DNA from: Torreya grandis
Lineage: Eukaryota; Streptophyta; Pinopsida; Cupressales; Taxaceae
DNA length: 64,000 bases
Reading direction: 5' to 3'
Assembly: GCA_037957365.1 (NCBI GenBank)
Contig: JARHVA010001428.1
Location: 1 to 64,000 of the forward strand
The notes beneath the pieces are model-generated. The model searched no databases. It was not told where the DNA came from and saw nothing but the letters and a program-made list of their open reading frames with translations. Numbering within the stretch: the stretch's first letter is position 1; the number at the start of each line of letters is the position of its first letter. This document shows positions 56,816 through 64,000 of the stretch, in pieces. Made by a program: the position numbers and the translations under genes.

Positions 56816-56895
56816 ACTAGTTTCAAATGTTGTCCACACATAGAACCAGTTTCAAAGGTATAATGGGATATGGATTATAGTGTGGTTGGCTTGTT

Positions 56896-57578
56896 ACTTC
56901 TCACTCGATAATGTTGTTTTCCATTTTATGCATCTCCTTTTTCCATTATTGAGTGAGATGTGGATTGTTACTACTCACTCATCAATGTTTTTTTACCATT
57001 TATTTTCATATTTTACCATCTATATATATATTTTTTACCATCCTATTTCAAAAGTGTCCTTAGTTTGACTTGGTGAATTTGCCTTTCTTACTTAATGATA
57101 GCTTGTTTGAGTTTTTTGGTCTTTAGTAGCCTTGGATTTCTAGTTACCCAATTTACTCTTATTGTTTGACTTAGTCATTTGGTCTAACATAACACCTATC
57201 ACCCTAACTTTCCAAATTTCTCAAGTATGTCCCATCCTCATAGCATTATCTATCTTGGATTTTATTACATTTGTTTGTTTTTGCTCTTTAGTTTTGTATT
57301 CTTGGGTTTGTCTAAAGCAGTCTTTGTGCCCTTCACAATCAAAAATAACAACACAAAAAACAACTATCTCATGATAAAGGTAAGTCAAGGTATGTATCAT
57401 ATTTACCTTTTAGTCATTTAATTTCTTAGATTAGTTTCCCTTTCAATCATTTACTTTTAGTTATTTTTTTATTTTAAAATACTATAACTTTTTTAGAATT
57501 ATCATTATGTGTGTCCTTATGTTCTTTCTCAAAGCAACATCTCCTATTACACCTTAGTGACACATGATGAGCTTCTAG
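56896..57578 (+). other. 3' non-coding part of C right of the LINE
   Basis: No coding signal. A segment of about 85 bp with CCATTATTGAGTG occurs on both sides of the LINE target (50280 and 56940), so C had a local duplication here before the LINE arrived. Confidence 0.5.
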
Positions 57579-58788
57579 TGGGGCATATATACACATAATA
57601 TTTTTAAATTTTATCAACTACTAATGCTTTACATCTTGCAGCAACCTATCAAGACTCAATATCTCTATGTGCATACCTGAAGGGGTGCATCAAGAAAGGG
57701 GTGGGCAGACCTTTGGTGCTTCTCAAGTTTATTGTCAATTATTTACACATTATTACCAATCCAAGTAGCTCTTAAAACCTTTCCCTAATCTATTTCTCCT
57801 CCCTTAAGTATTCCTCTAATCTTTTTCTCTTTCCATTATTCTTTTTCTTATCTTGAACTCATTTTTTACTGTTGATTGTACTAGGTTGACTAAGTAGACC
57901 CAATACAGTTTAGGGGTATTCTTTACTTTCTTATCTTGTTATCCCTTTGGCTGACCTAACTCAAACCTAGTAAATTATCCTCAAAAACACATTCGGTTGA
58001 CTGGGTCAACCTTGTACAACTAACATTTTTGGAAGGATTTAGGACAATATCCACCTATATATACAAGATCATTTTGGTCATTATTCATATGTGTAATCAA
58101 GAGTTATTATTTTATCACACTTATTCACAATATGCTCTTTAACCATTCTACTTGAAGAGAATTAGCTTAGGTTTCTTATTTTAGAGAATCTAGTCTTTTG
58201 AATCTAGTCTTGGATGCTTTGGCCTTTTTTTATTGATCCTTACAAGCACAACAACCTCTTGCAAAGCCCCTTTATCTAAGGAAGAGATTGAGTCTCGATG
58301 GGTTCACATTCAGGTAAGTATATTCTAACTTTTTTCTCCTTTATTTTATTAGATAGAAGTAGCGTAAGTGTTGGCTCGAATAATACTATCTTTCATATTT
58401 TATGTATTAGGGTGTTACTCATACTTTAATTGAAGTTCCCTATACATGTAATTTCTATTGTCTCTAACCCCCCTCTTTTTTCCACAAGCTTTGGTGAGAA
58501 ATAGATTATATTTTACTTTCTTTTTATTAGAATATAAGTGAATGTTTTAAACCTTAGGATTCAATTAGGGTTATTATGCAATTGTGTTAGACTGTAGGCT
58601 TTAGAACTCTTCCTAGTATGATTTGTTGTGACAAGTGATACAAGTGATCCCCTAATTGGATCTAGTAGATCCCCATATTGGTGATGTTCCTTCTTAACAA
58701 GTGTATCCCCAATCATAAGTGTAGGTGTGATCTATCTTATCTGATCTAGGATTAACTTATAAACATGATGTATTTCTGATTGCATACA
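57579..58788 (+). repeat. 3' LTR of C
   Basis: TGGGGCATATATACACATAA to TTGCATACA, 1210 bp. Unlike 31030 it is not followed by the primer site, which identifies it as the 3' LTR. Confidence 0.85.
58056..58063 (+). promoter_or_regulatory. TATA box of 3' LTR of C
   Basis: TATATATA in CCACCTATATATACAAG, equivalent to CTATAAATACAAG in C'. Confidence 0.55.
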
Positions 58789-58889
58789 AAATGATTGGTA
58801 GGCCTATTGCACTTGTGAAAATTGGTCAGCACTTTGAATTTTTCCCTTAGCACATGTAAGAATATCTTTGTTAGGCATTGTGTAGAGTC

Positions 58890-59132
58890 CTAAATTTGAC
58901 TAGTAGAGGCCTGATTAGATGTTTGGAGGAGAGGTACATGAATAGGTTCCCTAATTAGGCAGGGTATACTTTCTAGTGGAAATTCCAATGGGAATTTTGT
59001 ACCAAATTTGATTGTTATAACAAAAATCTCATCCATATGTTTTAAAATATGACTATCAAACAAGTATGGATCATAGCTTACACTAGATGATGCCTTCACA
59101 TAATATGATTGATATTGTTGAACCATATCCAT
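58890..59132 (-). CDS. Short ORF in element H, unknown product
   Basis: 80 codons starting M-D-M-V-Q-Q-Y-Q-S-Y-Y, with a V-I-T-I-K-F-G-T-K-F segment and a Pro/Ser-rich end. It lies where the G copy has its unidentified ORF region, but I cannot align the two by eye. It could be the N-terminus of an element ORF or chance. Confidence 0.25.
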   Translation of the reverse strand: MDMVQQYQSYYVKASSSVSYDPYLFDSHILKHMDEIFVITIKFGTKFPLEFPLESIPCLIREPIHVPLLQTSNQASTSQI

Positions 59133-59639
59133 ACTAGGTGGTATGTTGGTATTATATTTTGTAAATGGGTCTTTTTCTTTCTCTATATAATAAATATGTT
59201 TGGAAGGTATTATTTGAGTTGGTTGTGTTCTTTCCCAATATTAGGAGACATGCATATGGGATATGGCTCTATTTCATACATTTAGTTATCATTGTGGGGC
59301 TCATTATCAAAGGGATCACTTGTAATAATGTTTTCAAGATCCAAATTATACATAGATCTACTATGTGTATATCAAGGCATGATTAAATATGTGTTGCTTG
59401 CCTTAAATAATGGTTGTTATAACATTTCAAACTTTCATAACTTGGCTTATAATAATCTTTGATTATAAACTAATAATCAAAACTTGGTCCAAATTTATCA
59501 CTAACACTCTAGGTCTTTTCGAACAAATGGTCAATAAAAGGAAACCTTGGATTTTGTCTTGGAGAATTGTCTAAACAAACTTAAATCTTGGAAATTAGAA
59601 CGTGATATTTGAACTAAGTGAAACACAAACTAAGGTCTA

Positions 59640-60010
59640 GAACTAGGCACATGAAATCCTTCTTAGAAACTAGGTATATAAAACAAACTTGATCTAGGCA
59701 AAGTGAAATTGGTCTTAGTACATAAAAATTTACCTAGTTATTTAAAAAAACTTGGTTTAGGCATGATGACTTGATCTTAGCACATGAAATTTCTATCTAG
59801 GTCTTAAAAAAACTTGGTTTAGGCATACAAACTTGGTTTAGGCATGAAACACATCTAACTAGGTCTTGAAAATAAACATGATATAAGAATATGAACTTGG
59901 TTTAGGCATGTGAAACTTCCAACTAGGTATTAAAAAAAAGATCATTCTAGGTACATGAATTTGGAAAATAAACTAGACACATGAAATTGATCTTGGAACA
60001 TGAAACTTTA
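59640..60010 (-). repeat. Degenerate tandem repeat, AACTTGGTTTAGGCATG units
   Basis: At least six copies of AACTTGGTTTAGGCATG.. with ACTAGGTCTTGAAAA between them, spaced about 25-70 bp apart. In the leader of H, at the place where G has its TTCATTTTGAA minisatellite. Confidence 0.7.
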
Positions 60011-61654
60011 GAAACAAACATTATCTAAGTAGAAACTTATAATCAAGGCAAGACATGAACTTAGTCCAAAAGGGAACTCAGTCTAGGCAAAGGTCCTTAA
60101 ACCAAACTAAAAATTTATCAAATTTAAAAACTATAAGCACAAAGAAGTGAATAAATCAAGCCCAAGTTGTAGGTAAAACTCAAGCATAAACCAAAAATAT
60201 TTAGATCTAAACTTTGAAAGATCAATTTTGAACTTGGTTTGTAAGACTTGGATTTTCAAATGATTAATAGTCTACACTAAAATTAGTAGTGTAAAAATTA
60301 TTTTTATAAATTAAGGCACAAATGTCTTCTTCAAGTTTGGTCTAAGGCAAATGGTCTTTCCAAATTTGGGAAACATAACACTTCTGAATGTGAATGATGT
60401 ACATATAGAGTGTTTTGGTATTTAGAATTGTTTATTTTTTCATGAAAATTTTTGGACTCAATTACATAAAATAAGACACATAAAAACATGAAATCCTATC
60501 TTAATAACTGACACAAGGTTTGCATAGTATTTGCCAAACTTTTGCCGATATACCAATTTTTTAGAGGAATTAATTTGTTAATATAATAAATAAAGAGTGA
60601 ATGAAGGTAGATTTTTTATCCCCCCTCTATCTCCCAAGAACTTGTACATGGTATGGAACTTAGAGTGCAAATTTAACTCAACATTAGTAGGATAATACAT
60701 GGCAAGTGGGGTAAACTACTCTAAAATTTTCTAGTTGGATTTTATAGATGGTCCAAAAGTGTCTAAAAACACTTGGGAAAAGTAATATATCCATCAATTA
60801 GATTCAAAACACATATCTTGGTATGAAAGGATCTTTTTTTATATTATAACCACTCCATTTATCACTTTCTTAGTAGATTGTGATGTCTAGACCACCACAT
60901 GATCTTGGGATCCTTTCACCTTGTCAAGCTAACTGTTCAGCCACTATCCAATTGAAAGACATGACCAATTTGTATACCCCATTAGATAAGTGGTTTTGGA
61001 ATGATGGTGGCTGATGAAACCCCATTTCAATGCCCACATAAATAATTTTATAAGGGGTTATGAAATCCCCCTCACAAGCTAAAAAGAAAATAAAAGAAAA
61101 ATGTGGTTGTTTCTAAGTCATCCAAGTCCCTAGAAACAAGGAGAGAGCATACACAATGTTTCTTCAAACTATGATTAACAAAAATCTTAGTCTAATTTCT
61201 AAGTCACCCTAAATAGGGGAGAGCATATGTGGAAATTCAATTTAAAAAATTATAATAAAGGGAAATGTATAATTGAAAGTGTGAAAAGCAAACTTTCTTT
61301 AAAACACCAAAATTGAAATGTGCAAAGGCTTTGTAAACAGAACTTGGAATGAAAACAAGAAAATTTCCAATGTTTTAAACACTAAATTTAATTGTAAATA
61401 ATGATTTTGAAACACCAAATTTCAAATGTAATGGAGTGATTTTGGGATGTAATATGGTTTTTCCTCGGTTGAGAAAACTTGCAAACATGTTTTATAAGTT
61501 TTTTTAAGCCAAGATGGTGAAGGCAACTTGAACATTATCTCAAAAACAATGAAAATAAATGCTCTCTAGAATAATTTCATAGTTACATAATAAAGACAAA
61601 CTATGAAACTATTAGGCTAACAAAACTCAGAAAACATTAGAATATACAAAGCAC

Positions 61655-61830
61655 TTATAGTGGGTGATTTCACTATTTCAGTCAATGACTTCATTATTCT
61701 GGTCTATGATTTTATTATTATGGTCTATGATTTCACTATTCTAATCTATGATTTTTTTTTTATGGTCTAAAATTTCACTATTATGGTCTATAATTTCACT
61801 ATTTTGGATACCTCTAGGAAAAATATAAAC
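61655..61830 (-). repeat. Minisatellite of GATTTCACTATTATGGTCTAT units
   Basis: About seven units of 22-28 bp, plus-strand consensus TATGATTTCACTATTATGGTC; further single copies of GATTTCACT occur up to 62020. The reverse complement (GTGAAATCA) resembles the GTGAAGTCAC units of G at 10950-11390. Confidence 0.75.
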
Positions 61831-62924
61831 AAAGAAGAATGATTTCATGTCTCTAGTAGAATATTAATATCAATGATTTCACACTTCTAATGGACAATTT
61901 TTCTACTTAGTAGGATGACTTCACTACTAAGCTCAATGATTTTTTTGTTTTCCAAAAAACCTATAAAAAAATATAGAAATTATAGAGGATTTTTTCATGA
62001 TTCTTGTACATGATTTCACTGTTAAATGTGCCAAATTTGTTATTACATAAAAATGAAGAAAATAATGAAAAATTTGTAGAATGAATTCATTTTTTACCTT
62101 GATGTTTTTACAAAACAAATCTTCTAATTCATTATTTAATATAGAAGGGATGAGATAGAGATAGTTTTGCCCTTTTTTTGATGAATTGTCACTTTTTGGC
62201 AATGATTTTTATATTTTATGTTCTAAATCCATTGATATGCAGTGGATGAATTCACTCTTCCATAGTCAATCATTAAACATGGCAAAGTTAAATAAAAAAC
62301 TAAAAACAAGGTCATTGATGAGCTTTTCTTGATTTTTAAGGGTCCCAAGATGTTATTAGGATGAATTATGAGGTTCTAGTCCAAATGAACATGCTAATAT
62401 GTAATGTAGAATTACGAAGACAATGTTAGAAATTTCTTGTGAGTGGAGTAAACCAAAACAATCAATGATGAGATTTTATTGATTTTGAATGGTACCAAGA
62501 TGCTCCTAGGAAGAATTATGGGATTCTAGTCCCATTGAGCATACCAATACATAACATATAATTATGAATATATTGTTATAAATGTCTTATTAGTGGATTA
62601 AACCAAAAAAATCAAAGATAACTAGCATTTTAATCTTGATTACTAGGGTGAGCAAGTTACAAACAAAAAAATGCAATGAGAAGACAAAATCAAACACTTA
62701 TACCTTCCTTAGTAGTTCAAATTACTTATTGGAATGAGAGTGGATTATGCTCAGTATGGTGAACAAATGGTCTTTGACGATGAAAATGCTTTATGGGCAG
62801 AACCTCCTCTTGTCTCCCCTTGGAATTTGGATCTTGTCTTGTGTTGGTAATGAAGCTTTGTAGCAATAATTTGGCATTATTTGTTTGCACACAAAATCTT
62901 GGTTAAGAATTCTCATGACACTTG

Positions 62925-62932
62925 TATTTATA
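62925..62932 (-). promoter_or_regulatory. TATA box in LTR of H
   Basis: On the minus strand CTATAAATACAAGTGTCATGAG, a strong plant TATA context, positioned as in G (10424). Confidence 0.55.
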
Positions 62933-64000
62933 GGTTTTCAACTAACTCTAACCTAAGTGTAGTTAGGTTAGGGTTAGTGTGGGAGTCCAAATTAAATTAA
63001 TGAAGGATTTAATTATGCTGGAGGATTGGTTCAACATTTCTAGTTCTTATGGCATTTATGTTGATATTTTGTAATTCTTGACTTTGAGGATGATGACATC
63101 ATCCTAACCTCATATTTTTTGGTTTTTTACTTTTTATAAATTATATTTTCATTAATTTCATATGGATTTTTCACTTAATCATTTAATTTGATATACTTGG
63201 TCAATTAATTTTTCTTAGTTTTTTGGTCATTTCTAGAATTGGGTTAAGTGCCCCACTTAATTGGTTAAAAATTTCAGTTTTCTAGGTCTTAAGCTAACTA
63301 GAGATGAATCCATAAGATTTTATCATTATGTACATGGTATTTCACCAAATAGGGATACCTTAACACAATTTTGGGTATTCATGTCTAATGTGTAGATGAA
63401 TTTGGGATGTTTAGTGATTTATAGGACTAATTTGCATAGTTTAGTAGAAATCAATTTGAAGTCCATTTAGACACAAAAGTGGCCAAAAAGAGTGTCTATA
63501 GTGTGTTTTTTTAATAAAATGGTTAAAAGAGTTCATGGATAATTATTGTAGACTTAACATTTTCAAATATCTTTCCTGTTTGTATTTGGCATTGGGATTA
63601 TAGACTTGGAATCCTCAAGTATGAGTATAAAGGGATTTGATAATAATTATTGAAAATTATTGGGGTAGAAACCATTTCACATTATTATGGGACCCCATAC
63701 ATTTCCTAAGTTATTTCATGTAATTCTAAATTAATTGAACTATAATATATTTTTATGATGACCTTGGATACATGCAATGTATATGGTCCCATTTAATTTT
63801 CATTCATGTATAAAATTCACCCACCAAGGATTTATCTACACATGTACAATGGATATTTATCCGTTCAAACATTATGATATGCTCCAAAAAATGAATATTC
63901 CTACACCAATATCTTATACCTCCAATTTTGGTTCTCGATATTTTATAAAACATGGATACAAAGGACAAGGATTTGGAAAAAATAAACAAGGTATAACCCA

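Larger units (their letters stand above)
50308..56878 (-). mobile_element. L1-type LINE with ORF1, ORF2 and RNase H
   Basis: A 6571-bp minus-strand insertion flanked by a perfect 17-bp duplication and ending in a very short A tail (AAA at 50308-50310 on the minus strand). ORF1 has a DUF4283-like domain and a CCHC knuckle. ORF2 has AP endonuclease, RT, a CxxC..H..C domain and RNase H. The near-complete length means it is not a strong 5' truncation; the start of ORF1 lies about 60 bp from the 5' end. Stops and shifts show it is dead. Confidence 0.92.
29818..58788 (+). mobile_element. Ty3/gypsy Tat-type element C, split by two insertions
   Basis: LTRs of 1212 and 1210 bp enclose gag, protease, RT, Ty3-type RNase H, a second RNase H and integrase, all on the plus strand. 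The span is 28,971 bp. Removing element D with one 5-bp duplicate (8959 bp) and the LINE with one 17-bp duplicate (6588 bp) leaves about 13.4 kb, in the range of large Tat/Ogre-like elements. A second RNase H between the first and integrase supports the Tat assignment. No clear target duplication was found. Confidence 0.85.
58789..64000 (-). mobile_element. Long-LTR element H, antisense copy of the G family
   Basis: On the minus strand an LTR-like block (right) leads into a repeat-rich leader and a short ORF at the left, where element C cuts it off. The landmarks shared with G are listed under G. The right end lies beyond the window. Confidence 0.55.
60585..64000 (-). repeat. LTR of element H (at least 3.4 kb, right edge outside)
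   Basis: Homologous to 9640-12510 in reverse orientation. Ends on the minus strand at TTAATTCCTC (about 60590), followed by TTGGTATATCGGC, a possible primer site. No coding capacity is seen in 60100-64000 beyond short ORFs. Confidence 0.5.

Noticed and set aside
58780..58800. Target site duplication for element C
   Set aside because: The bases before 29818 (GGTAA) and after 58788 (AAATG) do not match; no duplication can be claimed.
61655..61830. Possible CRISPR-like array
   Set aside because: Units are degenerate and directly adjacent without unique spacers, and the setting is a plant LTR. It is a minisatellite.

Overview
The window is plant nuclear DNA from a large, repeat-dense genome. 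It is AT-rich and holds no recognisable host gene, tRNA, rRNA or CRISPR array. Everything identifiable is a nest of decayed retrotransposons: Ty1/copia (including a Sirevirus-like copy), Ty3/gypsy chromoviruses, Ty3/gypsy Tat-type elements with a second RNase H, very long-LTR elements of uncertain class, and an L1-type LINE that carries an RNase H. The families point to a seed plant. A gymnosperm or another large-genome plant is plausible, but the species cannot be read from the sequence.

Layout: (1) 1-1038 and 6548 to about 9300 are two halves of one antisense copia element (B), split by a 5.5 kb chromovirus (A, 1039-6547). (2) About 9640-15120 is the 5' part of a long-LTR element (G), with several tandem repeats and an unidentified ORF remnant. 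(3) 15120-17350 is an antisense LTR plus leader (C') of the same family as element C. (4) 17351 to about 21197 is a chromovirus (E) without its 5' end. (5) About 21198-29790 is a Sirevirus-like copia (F). (6) 29818-58788 is a Tat-type element (C) of about 13.4 kb once its insertions are removed. A second, younger Tat-type element (D, 37501-46454, perfect 5-bp target duplication) sits inside its Ty3-type RNase H domain, and a LINE (50308-56878, perfect 17-bp target duplication) sits in its 3' non-coding region. (7) 58789-64000 is an antisense copy (H) of the G family.

D is the best preserved: gag-pol runs in one frame from 39000 to about 43880 and, after one frameshift, to 44877. It is interrupted mainly by TAG codons. 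Its order is gag, protease, a four-acidic-residue RNase H, reverse transcriptase, a second RNase H lacking catalytic aspartates, and a DD35E integrase. Element C carries the extra RNase H in the other position, between the Ty3-type RNase H and integrase. None of the copies looks autonomous now. Stops, frameshifts and lost catalytic residues are seen throughout, mostly C-to-T type changes of the kind expected from cytosine methylation.

The most useful points for follow-up are the two RNase H layouts in one nest, the hairpin-unit array in the D LTRs, the displaced polypurine tract of D, and the in-frame ORF downstream of the LINE RNase H.
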